The notes under the pieces: generated by a model
Seen by the model: only the letters and a program-made list of their open reading frames with translations
The model's database searches: none
Told to the model about the DNA's origin: nothing
Position numbers and translations under genes: made by a program
Shown: piece by piece, positions 1 to 10,528 of the stretch
How the letters are laid out: every line of letters starts with the position of its first letter
How positions within the stretch are numbered: the stretch's first letter is position 1
Assembly: GCF_004362045.1 (NCBI RefSeq)
Contig: NZ_SNWX01000002.1
Span: forward strand, 186,001 to 250,000
Source of the DNA: Halanaerobium saccharolyticum
Lineage (GTDB): Bacteria > Bacillota > Halanaerobiia > Halanaerobiales > Halanaerobiaceae
Reading direction: 5' to 3'
Length of the DNA stretch: 64,000 nt

Positions 1-114
1 CTGGAATGTCGTCCCTGTGGTGAGCACGAATGTCCTCTTGAGCATTTTAAGTGCATGCGGGAGCTGAGCCCTGAGATAATGGTCGAAAGAATTGAAAATG
101 GGGGAATGATATGA
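1..114 (+). CDS. GT9 heptosyltransferase-like protein, C-terminal end only
   Basis: The window opens inside this gene. Frame 1 reads 37 codons to a TGA at 112-114. The peptide starts LECRPCGEHECPLEHFKCM and continues RELSPEIMVERI; this cysteine-rich C..C...C....KCM pattern followed by a short helix is typical of the extreme C-terminus of glycosyltransferase family 9 proteins (WaaF/WaaC/RfaQ, ADP-heptose transferases of the LPS core). The stop overlaps the ATG of the next gene in an ATGA arrangement, so the two are translationally coupled. Family assignment rests on the tail only; donor sugar cannot be judged. Confidence 0.7.
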   Translation: MECRPCGEHECPLEHFKCMRELSPEIMVERIENGGMI

Positions 115-869
115 TGAAAAACCTTACAGCTTTAGTATTAACTTATAATGAGGAGGATAATATAGCTGACTGCCTGGACAGCATTAACTGGATCGAAAGG
201 GTTGTTGTAATTGATTCTTATAGTGATGATCGAACAGAGAAAATTTGTCAGCAGTATGATAAAGTAGATTTTTATGAAAATGAATTTAACGATTTTGCCT
301 CTCAAAGAAATTTTGGACTGGATAAAATTGAAACAGAATGGGTCTTTGTTATTGATGCTGATGAAAGAGTAACTGAGGAATTAAGAGATGAAATAAAAGA
401 TGTTTTAAATAAGCCTGAGGTAGAAGGTTATGAAATTTCCCGCAAAAATTATTTTTTAGGTAAATGGATTAAATACTGCGGCTGGTATCCTGATTATACT
501 TTAAGATTATTTAGGAGCAAATATAAATACAAGGGTTTAGTACACGAGTCACCTCAAATAAATGGAAGAATTGATAGGTTAAAAAATGACTTTATTCATT
601 ATACATATAAAGATTTGGAAAGTTATGTATCTAAAATGAATCAATATACTACTCTTGATGCTGAGAAGAAATATAGTGCTGGCAAAACAGTTGGAATCAG
701 TTATATTTTAAGTAGACCTTTTCTAGAATTTGTTAAAAAGTATATATTAAAAAGAGGATTTTTGCTTGGAAGCCAGGGTTTGATTTTATCTATTTTATCA
801 GCATATTATCAATTTCTTAAAAGTGTTAAACTATGGGAACTAAATAAATTTGGAGATGGGAATTTATGA
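111..869 (+). CDS. WaaE/KdtX-like family 2 glycosyltransferase
   Basis: A 252-residue cytoplasmic GT-A transferase that probably adds a hexose to the inner core of LPS. It opens with LTYNEEDNIADC (nucleotide-sugar binding), then DSYSDDRTE, the FASQRNFGL motif and FVIDADERVT, the DxD metal site near residue 80. This motif series is that of the LPS core beta-1,4-glucosyltransferase WaaE (KdtX) family, and the length is normal. Two adjacent ATGs (111 and 114) are possible; GGGGGA at 99-104 serves either. It overlaps the preceding gene by ATGA and its own stop overlaps the next start by 4 nt, so all three are one operon. Acceptor specificity is inferred from the family. Confidence 0.8.
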   Translation: MMKNLTALVLTYNEEDNIADCLDSINWIERVVVIDSYSDDRTEKICQQYDKVDFYENEFNDFASQRNFGLDKIETEWVFVIDADERVTEELRDEIKDVLNKPEVEGYEISRKNYFLGKWIKYCGWYPDYTLRLFRSKYKYKGLVHESPQINGRIDRLKNDFIHYTYKDLESYVSKMNQYTTLDAEKKYSAGKTVGISYILSRPFLEFVKKYILKRGFLLGSQGLILSILSAYYQFLKSVKLWELNKFGDGNL

Positions 870-1963
870 AAAGTATAGTATTTTTAAATACCTGTCCTGT
901 TTGGGGTGGTGGCGAAAAATGGACTTTTACAACTGCTAAAATTTTAAATGAAGATCCAGAATTTAATGTTTATATTGCTACAGGAAGTGATACTGAATTA
1001 TTTAAGAGAGCAGAAAAAGCAGGAATTAAAACTAAAGAAGTTAAAGTTAAAAGCGGAATAACAGTTTTAAACTTGTTTAAAGTTTTCAGATTTAAAAATT
1101 TTTTGAAAGAAAAAGATATTGATATATTGTTTTTGAATATGTCCCAGGATTTGAAATTTGGTGGGATTACCGGTAAATTAGCTAGTTTGGATAGAATAAT
1201 TTATAGGCGTGGTAGTGCAATCCCGATTAAAGATAGATTTTATAATAAATATTTGTTAACTAAGTGTGTGACAGATATTATTGCTAATTCTAAAGCTACT
1301 AAAGAAACAATATTAAGGAACACATCACATTGGTTAAATGAAGATAAAATTGAGTTAATTTATAATGGGATTGATTTGGCTAAGATTGATAAGGCATTAG
1401 AAAACCCGGTTGATATAGGACAGGAATTTGGAATTGCTGATAATAAGATGATTATAGGAAATATTGGGCGCCTCAGTTATCAAAAAGGGCATGAATTTTT
1501 AATTGAAGCTGTAGAATTATTAAAGCAAGAAAGAAATGACTTTGTTGTTTTAATAATTGGTGATGGAGAAAGAGAAGAAGAATTAAAGAATTTAGTTAGT
1601 GCGAAAGAATTAGATGATTATATAATTTTTACTGGTTTTAGAGATGATGTTTATAATATTTTACCAGGTCTTGATTTTTTAGTACATACTGCAAGATGGG
1701 AAGGTTTTGGTTTTGTAATTGCAGAAGCAATGGCAGCAGGGATACCTGTTGTTAGTACTGATGTTAGTAATATCTCGGAGATAGTTGTTGATGGTGAAAG
1801 TGGTTATTTAGCTGAAGCTAGGAATGTTGAAGATATAGCTTTTAATGTATTGAAAATGATAGATCATAAAAATAAAGATTATTTTGGAAAAAACGGAAGG
1901 AAAATTATAGAAAATAATTACAAAATTAGTATTATGATGGATAAATTTAAAAAAATTATTTAG
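866..1963 (+). CDS. GT4 glycosyltransferase
   Basis: A 365-residue GT-B retaining glycosyltransferase. The N-terminal half begins MKSIVFLNTCPVWGGGEKW, with the glycine loop that contacts the acceptor. The C-terminal half has the GT4 core: GNIGRLSYQKGHEFLIEA, VLIIGDGERE, FTGFRDDV, then the donor-binding EGFGFVIAEAMAAGIPVV (E-x7-E) and SGYLAEARN. It starts in an ATGA overlap with the previous gene. It is a close paralogue of the IS4-interrupted gene at 5223-7889, which has the same domain order and, once repaired, the same length. It likely extends the LPS core or O-chain; the sugar is unknown. Confidence 0.85.
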   Translation: MKSIVFLNTCPVWGGGEKWTFTTAKILNEDPEFNVYIATGSDTELFKRAEKAGIKTKEVKVKSGITVLNLFKVFRFKNFLKEKDIDILFLNMSQDLKFGGITGKLASLDRIIYRRGSAIPIKDRFYNKYLLTKCVTDIIANSKATKETILRNTSHWLNEDKIELIYNGIDLAKIDKALENPVDIGQEFGIADNKMIIGNIGRLSYQKGHEFLIEAVELLKQERNDFVVLIIGDGEREEELKNLVSAKELDDYIIFTGFRDDVYNILPGLDFLVHTARWEGFGFVIAEAMAAGIPVVSTDVSNISEIVVDGESGYLAEARNVEDIAFNVLKMIDHKNKDYFGKNGRKIIENNYKISIMMDKFKKII

Positions 1964-1987
1964 CATTAAAATTAAGGAGGGAAATTA

Positions 1988-3157
1988 TTGTCAATTAATA
2001 AAGATAAAGTGATAGATAAATTAGATTTATTATTGAAAGGACTTTTATATTTACTTATATTTACCCTTCCGATTTCAATAGGAGGATTTAATACGGTTAT
2101 TGCTTTACTTTTTTTATTATCATTAATTCGAATATTAATAAAAAAAGATTTTAATTTACTAAAAAATAATTTAGATAAAGGAATAATTATTTTTTCATTT
2201 GTTATATTAATATCTTTAATACCAGCTTATGATAAATATAGAGTGCTTGATTCTTTTATAAGTCCTTATTTGAAATATGTAATTTTATATTTTTTAATTA
2301 ACAATATTCTTAAAACAAAAAAAGATATTATTAATTCATTAATCATTTACATTATATCTAATCTAATAAGTGCTGGTTATGTAACATATTTATATTTTTT
2401 TGTTGGAATGAATCGGCCGAGTGCTTTTACACATAACCCAAATCGTCTAGGCGGAATGATGGTTATGTTTATAATATTTAGTTATACAGGCCTTTTATTT
2501 GCTAAAAATTTAAAAATTAAAGGACTTTCATTTTTTTCAGGTTTATTAGGCTTTTTTGCTCTTTTTTCTACTCAATCAAGAGGGGCTTTATTGTCATTGA
2601 TAGTGGGTTTGTTTGTTGTCTCAATTTTAAAAAATAAAAAAGCTATAATGTATTTTATTCTTGTTATAATTTTGGTTGTTTTTGCTCTACCAAACAATTT
2701 TTTATCTAGATTAAAAGATTTAGCAAATTTTGAAAGTAATAATGTAAAACAACGATGGTTAATGTATACATATGGACTAAAAATATTCGCAGATAATTTT
2801 TTATTAGGTATTGGATTTAATAATATTGCTGTAGTTTATGATTTTTATGACTTACCACAATTAATTGACAGATATAGAAATTTTCACAATATATATATCA
2901 ATATTGCTGTAGAGTTAGGAATTGCAGGGTTATTAGCTTTTTTTAATTTGATTTATTATAATCTCAAGTATATAGCTATTAGATTAAAAAAGAAAAAAGA
3001 TCTTTATACTGTTTCATTTTCTGGAATATTTGCTGCTACTGCTTTTCATAATATGGTAGATTTAACTTTGCATGGTTCAGAAATAGGTTTAACATTTGTC
3101 TTCTTTATTTCTATATTTATTTTTTTATTTAACAATGATATAGTTATTGATTTATAA
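1988..3157 (+). CDS. O-antigen ligase / Wzy-like polytopic membrane protein
   Basis: A 389-residue very hydrophobic protein with roughly ten to eleven predicted membrane segments and one large periplasmic loop before FHNIYINIAVELGIAGLLAF, the Wzy_C signature in which the His is conserved. Such proteins join O-antigen to lipid A-core (WaaL) or polymerise repeat units (Wzy); sequence alone cannot separate them, but the surrounding core transferases favour ligase. The start is TTG at 1988, chosen because AAGGAGG at 1974-1980 is spaced 7 nt upstream and no ATG fits. It follows the GT4 gene by 24 nt in the same operon. This stretch is visibly richer in A+T than the purine island, as is common in O-antigen loci. 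Confidence 0.8.
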   Translation: MSINKDKVIDKLDLLLKGLLYLLIFTLPISIGGFNTVIALLFLLSLIRILIKKDFNLLKNNLDKGIIIFSFVILISLIPAYDKYRVLDSFISPYLKYVILYFLINNILKTKKDIINSLIIYIISNLISAGYVTYLYFFVGMNRPSAFTHNPNRLGGMMVMFIIFSYTGLLFAKNLKIKGLSFFSGLLGFFALFSTQSRGALLSLIVGLFVVSILKNKKAIMYFILVIILVVFALPNNFLSRLKDLANFESNNVKQRWLMYTYGLKIFADNFLLGIGFNNIAVVYDFYDLPQLIDRYRNFHNIYINIAVELGIAGLLAFFNLIYYNLKYIAIRLKKKKDLYTVSFSGIFAATAFHNMVDLTLHGSEIGLTFVFFISIFIFLFNNDIVIDL

Positions 3158-3171
3158 AGGATGGTGATTAG

Positions 3172-3900
3172 ATGAATAACTTATGTAAAAAGGTAAAGGT
3201 TTATATAATACATGTGAAAGGTAATAATGAAAGAAAAAAATATATTGAGAAACAATTAAAAAAAATTGACTTTGAATATGAATATATTTTAGAAGGAAAT
3301 GTGGAAGACTTAAATAAGGAGCTATTAAACAAATATTTTGTCGGAGAAATGAATAAAATACAACCTAAAACTTCATGTGCGATAAAGCATCTGAAAGCTT
3401 ATCAAAGAATTATAGAGGATAATATTTCTTATGGTTTAATACTGGAAGATGACATAAAATTATTTGATAATTTTAATAATCTATTTAAAAGCAGCATTAA
3501 TGAAGTCAAAAATAAAAGATTATCAAATATTCTTATCTCATATGAAGACTCGAATTTGAGATATGTAAAAAGAAGTGAGAAAGAAAAAAATAAGTTATTA
3601 TATTCAAAAGAAAAAGGTCGTCTGGCAGGGGCATATGCTATTGATAAATTAGCTGCAAAGAATATGATTAATTACATTAAAAAAAACAAATATGACAAAC
3701 CTATTGATTGGTTTCATATTGATTGTTCTAAAGAAAATATAATTAATATTTACTGGATTGATCCACCAATAGCAAGACAGGGAAGTTTAAGCGGCGATTT
3801 TTCAAGTATGCTAACAGAAAAAAGGACTAATAATCTTAGACGCAAAATTGATTTTAATTTACAGAGAATTTACAAAAAAATATTATATTTTTTAAGATAG
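3172..3900 (+). CDS. GT25 family glycosyltransferase (LPS biosynthesis)
   Basis: A 242-residue GT25 protein, a family that includes LPS galactosyl- and glucosyltransferases such as LgtB/Lex2B. Visible landmarks are VYIIHVKGNNERKKYIEKQL at the N-terminus, SCAIKHLKAYQRII with LILEDDIKLF (the EDD metal-binding motif near residue 100), and GRLAGAYAIDKLAAK. The C-terminus is basic and ends RIYKKILYFLR, as in membrane-associated members. It starts 15 nt after the ligase gene with GGATGGTG in front. Only 8 nt separate its stop from the left end of the IS30 element, so the operon it belonged to was probably cut there. Confidence 0.8.
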   Translation: MNNLCKKVKVYIIHVKGNNERKKYIEKQLKKIDFEYEYILEGNVEDLNKELLNKYFVGEMNKIQPKTSCAIKHLKAYQRIIEDNISYGLILEDDIKLFDNFNNLFKSSINEVKNKRLSNILISYEDSNLRYVKRSEKEKNKLLYSKEKGRLAGAYAIDKLAAKNMINYIKKNKYDKPIDWFHIDCSKENIINIYWIDPPIARQGSLSGDFSSMLTEKRTNNLRRKIDFNLQRIYKKILYFLR

Positions 3901-3908
3901 AATTTTTC

Positions 3909-5120
<1,212 letters not shown>

Positions 5121-5218
5121 CTAATATTTCTAAAAAGATCATAAATGATTACAGCTCACTGAAGTGGAAAGATCGAGGAGAAAAGATACTTAATTCTATA
5201 GAAATAAATGGGGAGTAA
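5121..5218 (+). pseudogene. C-terminal remnant of a lost gene, probably a glycosyltransferase
   Basis: Directly outside the right IS30 end a frame runs NISKKIINDYSSLKWKDRG and then EKILNSIEINGE to a TAA at 5216-5218. The pattern (helix, Y/D, SLxWxxRGEKIL) is like the last helix of GT4 transferases, and its stop overlaps the SD of the next glycosyltransferase gene as expected for an operon neighbour. The upstream coding part is absent: only 8 nt separate the GT25 gene from the left IS30 end. I infer that an IS30-linked deletion removed most of this gene. The stub is short, so the family call is tentative. Confidence 0.4.
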
Positions 5219-5395
5219 AAAAATGAAAAATATATTATTTTTGAACACAGGTATTATCTGGGGAGGAGTTGAGGGTTGGCATTATAAAACTGCAAAAGAA
5301 TTACTGAAACGAGGATATAATGTTAAAATACTAGCTGTAAAAAATACACCTTTCCATAAGAGATGTCAATCAGCTGGACTTGATGTTGACTTTAT

Positions 5396-5404
5396 AAAAA
5401 AGAT
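5396..5404. repeat. Left 9-bp target duplication of the IS4 element
   Basis: AAAAAAGAT directly outside the left inverted repeat; identical to 6965-6973 on the other side. Nine to twelve base pairs is usual for IS4-family insertions. Confidence 0.9.
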
Positions 5405-6964
5405 CACTAGCATTGCATAAAAATATTTAAGCATTGTCAAATTTAAGTTATTGAGAACATATACTATCTACAGAATATTCAGTCACTACCTTATCCTTTT
5501 TTAAGAAAAAGAGATAATGGAGTATTAAGAGATAGTCTTTATCCACATTTTACCATAATATATTTGCTCTTTTTACAGAATTACTGGATTGAATTCTGTT
5601 GAATATAAAAGCTCTGTTTCTCCTGCCATCACCTGCCTTTCTAGTAGCTGATAGATTTTTTCGTAATCTATCACTCTCCGACCTTTAGACGAGCGTGATG
5701 GTGGTCGATTTATCTTTCTGATAAAAGCTTTTAAACTCTCAAACTTACAGGCTCTAAAATATTTAAGCACCTTAAATAAACTCTTATCTGTATTGGCTTC
5801 TCTTTTTAAGAGAGTAAGTAATACAAAGCTGATTAAAGCAGTAAATATCTGTGATTTAACAGCATTCTCACTGTGTCCATAAAAGACTTTAACATGCAGA
5901 TGCTGTTTGATCCACTTAAAGAAAATCTCTATCTGCCAGCGATCTCTGTAGTATCTGCTGATTAATGCTGCAGAATGTTCAAAGTCATTTGTAATTAATC
6001 TAATTGTACTGCCAGGGTTTTCTCTGTCAGGTATTTCTAAGATCCTTAAGATATTATCCATCTGTTTGTCCTGTTTTTTATCACCTAAAAGAACAATCGA
6101 ATCTTTAACTTCCTGGCCATCAATAATTACAGTTTTAGATTTTAGAACTTTAATTTTAGCATTACTCTTAAGCCTTGATAAAAAGAGAATACCAGCATCA
6201 CAGTAATTATCAAAGCCTTTATAGTCAACATAAGCTCTATCAAAGACATGGAGAGTATTTTTATCCTGAACAATGAGATTATCCATCTTGGTTTTATCTG
6301 CACCCTTAGCTGGAGTAATCTCAACTTTATCAGGCATAATTTCTCCATCATAAATAATGCGGGTATGTATTTTAATTCCTGCTTTTGTTGATCTAAAATC
6401 AGCCCAGGGATAATTACTTAAAGCCATAGAGACAGTTGATGCATCAATGATGTTTAGCTGGCCAAGATTATTTCTGTAGAAATTAGAACCTCTTTTTGCC
6501 AGAGCTTCAAGTTTAATCTGATTAAATATTTCTTCAAAGATCACTGGTGGAATATCTCTTAATTTTCTTGAAAGCTGAGAGGCACTTATAGAGTCCAGGC
6601 CAATTTCTTTTTTAAGATCAGACCTATTGCTGACATCAATGCTTAAACTGTCAAGAGAGCTAACAGATTCAAGCTGACCATAGAGTAAAATTAAGAATAA
6701 TCTTTTTGTTGTAAGTTTTTTAGTATATTTATCCAGTTCAAGTTCAGTAACAATTTTTGAGAATAAATTAAAATTTATTGAAACAAGTAGTTGATTAAAT
6801 GTGGTTTCTGTGATATCTTTGTCCATAGTATATGCTCCTTATTTTTTGGGATTTGGACAAAGACTATCCTAATCCCAATTATAAGGAGTTTTTCTAATTT
6901 AAGCAAGTATTTTCGCTAAAAATCGAACTTGACTTTTCTTAAATATTTTTATGCAATGCTAGTG
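5405..6964 (-). mobile_element. IS4-family insertion sequence, apparently complete
   Basis: A 1560-bp element bounded by perfect 27-bp inverted repeats: CACTAGCATTGCATAAAAAT with TATTTAAG at 5405-5431 and its complement at 6938-6964. It is flanked by the direct duplication AAAAAAGAT. It carries one intact transposase gene on the minus strand. Perfect ends, perfect duplication and an intact frame point to a recent insertion that may still be mobile. It sits inside a glycosyltransferase gene and is transcribed against it. Confidence 0.93.
5573..6826 (-). CDS. IS4-family DDE transposase
   Basis: A 417-residue transposase. Visible catalytic landmarks are LNIIDASTVS (first Asp, near residue 128), LHVFDRAYVDY (second Asp, near residue 195) and YYRDRWQIEIFFKWIK, the Y-(2)R-(3)E-(6)K signature that defines IS4-type transposases. 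The N-terminal 100 residues are helical and bind DNA in this family; the C-terminus is basic (KINRPPSRSSKGRRVIDYEK). The gene fills most of the element and shows no frameshift. ATG at 6824-6826 lies behind AAGGAGCATA. It should be functional. Confidence 0.93.
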   Translation of the reverse strand: MDKDITETTFNQLLVSINFNLFSKIVTELELDKYTKKLTTKRLFLILLYGQLESVSSLDSLSIDVSNRSDLKKEIGLDSISASQLSRKLRDIPPVIFEEIFNQIKLEALAKRGSNFYRNNLGQLNIIDASTVSMALSNYPWADFRSTKAGIKIHTRIIYDGEIMPDKVEITPAKGADKTKMDNLIVQDKNTLHVFDRAYVDYKGFDNYCDAGILFLSRLKSNAKIKVLKSKTVIIDGQEVKDSIVLLGDKKQDKQMDNILRILEIPDRENPGSTIRLITNDFEHSAALISRYYRDRWQIEIFFKWIKQHLHVKVFYGHSENAVKSQIFTALISFVLLTLLKREANTDKSLFKVLKYFRACKFESLKAFIRKINRPPSRSSKGRRVIDYEKIYQLLERQVMAGETELLYSTEFNPVIL

Positions 6965-6973
6965 AAAAAAGAT
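6965..6973. repeat. Right 9-bp target duplication of the IS4 element
   Basis: AAAAAAGAT, the second copy of the sequence at 5396-5404, lying immediately outside the right inverted repeat. Confidence 0.9.
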
Positions 6974-7921
6974 AAATAGTGGTACTTTTTTAAATCCAAT
7001 AAAAATATTCAAACTAAGTAGATATTTAAAAAAAGAAAAAATAGATGTAATGTTTTTTTGTCAATCTTCACATTTTAAAATTGGATCTGTGGCTGGATAT
7101 TTGGCTGGAGTTGAAAGAATTATCTATAGAAGAGCTTTAGCCAAACCAATAAATAATCATTTTTATAATAGAATTTTTTTAAACAAGTTTATAACCGATT
7201 TTATGGCGATTTCTAGAACAACATTAGAAAAAAGCTTCGAAAAACTTCCAAAAAATGTTATTTCGAACAGTAAAATAAAGTTGATTTATAATGGAGTAAA
7301 AAAGTCAGATTTTTTGAAGTCAAAAGCAGATTCAAATTTAAGGAAAGAATTTAATATTAAAGATGATGAACTATTGATAGCTAATATTGGAAGACTTGAA
7401 AATCAGAAAGCACAACAAGATTTGCTATATGCAGTTGGTGTTTTAAAGAATGAATTCACCAAATTTAAGGTTTTGATTGTTGGAAAAGGTAATAGGATTA
7501 ATGAATATAAAGATATTGTGAATAAATTAAATTTGAGTGATAAAGTGATTTTTACGGGTTTTCGTAAGGATATACCATCAATTTTGAAACAAATTGATTT
7601 TGTTGTACATACTGCATTATATGAAGGATGTCCTTGGATTGTTTTAGAAACGATGGCTGCTGGTAAACCAATAGTAGCTGTTGATATTCCTAGTATAGAT
7701 GAATTAGTTATAGATGGAGAGACAGGTTATCTTTCTCCAAGAAATAGAAATGAATTAGCAGACAATATTTTTCGAATGATTAAAAGCAAAAACAAAGAAG
7801 AAATGGGAAAAAAAGCAAAAAGCATTTTTGAAAAAAATTATACTTTTGAATTGATGATTAATAAAATAGAAGATTACTTTTTAAGTTGATAATAGATAAT
7901 AAAATATAGGGGTGTTTATAG

Positions 7922-8863
7922 GTGAAACATTTAATAACAGGGTCAGCAGGTTTTATAGGATCAAATTTAGCTAAAAAGTTATTGGCAGAGGGCGAAGAAG
8001 TCATAGGTGTAGACTGCTTTACAGATTATTATGCCAGAGAATTAAAAGAAAACAACATAAAAGAAATTTTAAATAATCCTAAATTTACTTTTATTGAAAA
8101 AGATCTTTTAAAAACAGATCTAGAAGAGTTAATAAAAGATGTAGATTATATTTATCACCAGGCAGCACAGGCAGGTGTCCGTTCCAGCTGGGGAGAGGAC
8201 TTTAAAATTTATAATCAAAATAACATTCTCTTGACTCAAAAACTTTTAGAAGCTGCAAAAGAAAGCAAAAGATTAAAAAAGTTTGTTTATGCTTCTTCAT
8301 CTTCGGTTTATGGTGATACTGATCAAATACCTATGACAGAAGAACAGAGGCTGCAGCCGGTTTCACCTTATGGTGTTTCAAAACTTGCTGGAGAAAATCT
8401 CTGCTATTTATATTATAAAAATTTTAAGGTACCCACAGTATCATTAAGATATTTTACTGTTTTTGGTGAAGGCCAGAGACCTGATATGGCTTTTCATATA
8501 TTTATTAAGGCTTTTTTGCAGGGAGAAAGCATTAATGTTTTTGGTGATGGTGAGCAAAGCCGAAATTTTACTTATGTAGGTGATATTGCCCGTGCTAATA
8601 TTCTTGCAGCTCAAAAAGCTCCGGCTGGAGAAATTATTAATATCGGGGGGACTAATACTGTTAAATTGAATCAGAGCCTTGAATTAATGAAACAAATAAT
8701 TGGTAGTGCTCCAAAAATCATTTATTCAAACAAAGTTAAGGGTGATGTTAAGCATACTGCTGCAGATATTAGTAAAGCAGATCAACTGCTGGGCTATTCT
8801 CCTCAGCTTACCTTTAAAGAAGCTTTAGAAAGGGAAGTTAACTGGCTTCAGAAAATTTATTAA
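7922..8863 (+). CDS. NAD-dependent sugar-nucleotide epimerase/dehydratase
   Basis: A 313-residue extended short-chain dehydrogenase that converts nucleotide sugars for the glycan locus. It shows the Rossmann motif GSAGFIGSNLAKKLL, KFVYASSSSVYGD, the catalytic YGVSKLAGE (Tyr-x3-Lys), and RYFTVFGEGQRPDMA, all typical of the GalE/WbpP-like UDP-hexose 4-epimerase group and UDP-glucuronate 4-epimerases. Start is GTG at 7922. It follows the interrupted glycosyltransferase by 32 nt and belongs to the same transcription unit. Exact substrate (UDP-Glc, UDP-GlcNAc or UDP-GlcA) cannot be read from sequence; the length suits any of them. Confidence 0.85.
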   Translation: MKHLITGSAGFIGSNLAKKLLAEGEEVIGVDCFTDYYARELKENNIKEILNNPKFTFIEKDLLKTDLEELIKDVDYIYHQAAQAGVRSSWGEDFKIYNQNNILLTQKLLEAAKESKRLKKFVYASSSSVYGDTDQIPMTEEQRLQPVSPYGVSKLAGENLCYLYYKNFKVPTVSLRYFTVFGEGQRPDMAFHIFIKAFLQGESINVFGDGEQSRNFTYVGDIARANILAAQKAPAGEIINIGGTNTVKLNQSLELMKQIIGSAPKIIYSNKVKGDVKHTAADISKADQLLGYSPQLTFKEALEREVNWLQKIY

Positions 8864-8907
8864 TTACTTTTAATTAGAAATTGGAGTTCAAAAAAGGAGG
8901 GGTTTGC

Positions 8908-10500
8908 GTGTCTTTATTTAATAATAAATTAAGGGATACTTATATTTATCTGCTAATACTAATTGTTTTTAGTATTATTTTATTTGTTCCTTCAACTCTG
9001 GATCGAGATCTTCACTATCGTGATGAGTTAAGATATACAGAGGTTGCCAGAGAGATGGAGAATAGTGGCGATTATTTTGTTCCACAGCTTGGTGGTAGAA
9101 ATTATACAGATAAACCTCCCTTTTATTTCTGGTTTTTAATTTTAACTAAAAAAATTTTTGGTGAGTATTCTGCGTCAGCAATGGTTAGCCCCAGTATTAT
9201 TTCAGCGATAATAATTATATTACTGACTTTTTATTTTGCTAGATCTTTTTTAGAAGAGAAATATGCTTTTTTAGCCGGTATAATTTTAGCCACAACTGTA
9301 TTATTTTTTAGTTTATCTATATTTGTAAGAATGGATTTATTGATGATGGTTTTTATAACAGCTGCTTTATTTACTTTTTTTAAAGCATATCAAAATCAAA
9401 AAGACTATTTATATTTTCTAACTTATTTATTTATTGGTTTTGCAACTGCTATTAAGGGGCCTGCTGGATTTTTGATTCCTTTAATAACCATTCTCGGATT
9501 TCTTATCTGGGATAATAAGCTAGAAAAATTAAAAGAAATCAAATTGGTTCAGGGATTAATTATCTTTTTATCAGTAATTTTATTATGGTTAATACCTGCC
9601 TTTATTTTTGGTGGTAAAGAATATATTTATGAATTGTTAGTTCTGCAGACTTTTGGGAGAGCGGTTAATTCTTTTGCCCACAGTGAGCCTTTTTATTATT
9701 ATTTTACTACACTTCCACTAACTCTTTTACCCTGGACATTTTTATTAATTTCAAGTTTTTTTTACATAATTAAATATTACAGAAATATTAATCCAGAACT
9801 TAAATTTATATTAAGCTGGTTTTTCTGGCCTCTGCTTTTATTTTCTATTTTTAGTGGTAAATTAGTATTTTATCTGCTGCCAATTTATCCGGCGGCTTCA
9901 ATTTTGATTGCATATTTATGTCAGCAGATTATAGTTAATCAGGATAATAAAAAATTTATAGTTATTCCAGTTCTGTTAACCATAATAGTAATTATAGCCG
10001 GCAGTTTTTTTATTCCCGCAAATATTGAAGGTTATAATCTTAGGAATTTATTAAAGCCAACAATTATAGCATCTGTTTTTATTTTATTGGCAGCTGCGGC
10101 TTTATATTTTAAAAACAAATATTTATCTCTAATTTATCTTCTACCAGCTTTGATGCTGATTTTTTCTCTTAATTTAAGTCTTGTAATAGTTCCTACAGCA
10201 AGCCAGAGTTATAGTAAACGACCAATTGGTGAAGAATTAAAAGAGCTCAGAGAAAAGGAGAATATTGAAAACATTGCTGCTTTTAGATATGGACAGCCTG
10301 AAACTCTGGCTGTTTATACTGACTTTTTTATTAAAGACCTAGGTAATGAAGAAACACTTATTAATTATCTTCAAGAAAAGCAAGAAGCGGTTATTCTAGT
10401 CCGGGACAGTGATTTAAAAAGAATCAGAGATATTTTTGTCCAGAAAAAAGTTATATATCATTCAAATGGATATAATCTGGTTTATCATTTAGTTGAATAG
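8908..10500 (+). CDS. ArnT-like GT39/GT83 lipid-linked glycosyltransferase, copy 1
   Basis: A 530-residue polytopic membrane enzyme with about twelve transmembrane segments, of the PMT/ArnT type that moves a sugar from a polyprenyl phosphate carrier to lipid A or another periplasmic acceptor. The first periplasmic loop holds DRDLHYRDELRYTEVAREME, with the acidic pair that is catalytic in ArnT; KPPFYFWFL and the AIKGPAGFLIPL loop are also typical. The upstream frame begins at TTG 8881, but AGGAGGGG at 8895-8902 points to GTG 8908. It is a tandem paralogue of the next gene. Together with the ArnC-like and LAB_N genes it suggests a lipid A or core decoration pathway; the sugar is not known. Confidence 0.82.
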   Translation: MSLFNNKLRDTYIYLLILIVFSIILFVPSTLDRDLHYRDELRYTEVAREMENSGDYFVPQLGGRNYTDKPPFYFWFLILTKKIFGEYSASAMVSPSIISAIIIILLTFYFARSFLEEKYAFLAGIILATTVLFFSLSIFVRMDLLMMVFITAALFTFFKAYQNQKDYLYFLTYLFIGFATAIKGPAGFLIPLITILGFLIWDNKLEKLKEIKLVQGLIIFLSVILLWLIPAFIFGGKEYIYELLVLQTFGRAVNSFAHSEPFYYYFTTLPLTLLPWTFLLISSFFYIIKYYRNINPELKFILSWFFWPLLLFSIFSGKLVFYLLPIYPAASILIAYLCQQIIVNQDNKKFIVIPVLLTIIVIIAGSFFIPANIEGYNLRNLLKPTIIASVFILLAAAALYFKNKYLSLIYLLPALMLIFSLNLSLVIVPTASQSYSKRPIGEELKELREKENIENIAAFRYGQPETLAVYTDFFIKDLGNEETLINYLQEKQEAVILVRDSDLKRIRDIFVQKKVIYHSNGYNLVYHLVE

Positions 10501-10528
10501 AAATAAATATCAATAAAATTATTAAATT

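Larger units (their letters stand above)
5223..7889 (+). pseudogene. GT4 glycosyltransferase interrupted by IS4
   Basis: The 5' part (5223-5404) encodes MKNILFLNTGIIWGGVEGWH and stops shortly after the IS junction; the 3' part resumes at 6974 and runs to 7889 with GS/GYLAG, RIIYRRALAKP, IANIGRLENQKAQQDLLYA, the donor motif EGCPWIVLETMAAGKPIV and TGYLSPRNRNE. Removing the IS4 and one 9-bp duplication joins 5404 to 6974 in frame, giving 1098 nt (365 residues plus stop), the same length as the intact paralogue at 866-1963. The start at 5223 is chosen over 5208 because GGGGAG at 5210-5215 precedes it by 7 nt. The ORF from 7050 (MFFCQSSHFK) is only the 3' fragment; whether it is translated is unknown, but it lacks the acceptor domain. 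Confidence 0.9.

Noticed and set aside
7050-7889. Open frame that could be called a complete 279-residue glycosyltransferase
   Set aside because: It lacks the N-terminal acceptor domain and the ribosome site, and joins in frame with the 5' fragment once the IS4 is removed; it is the 3' part of a broken gene.
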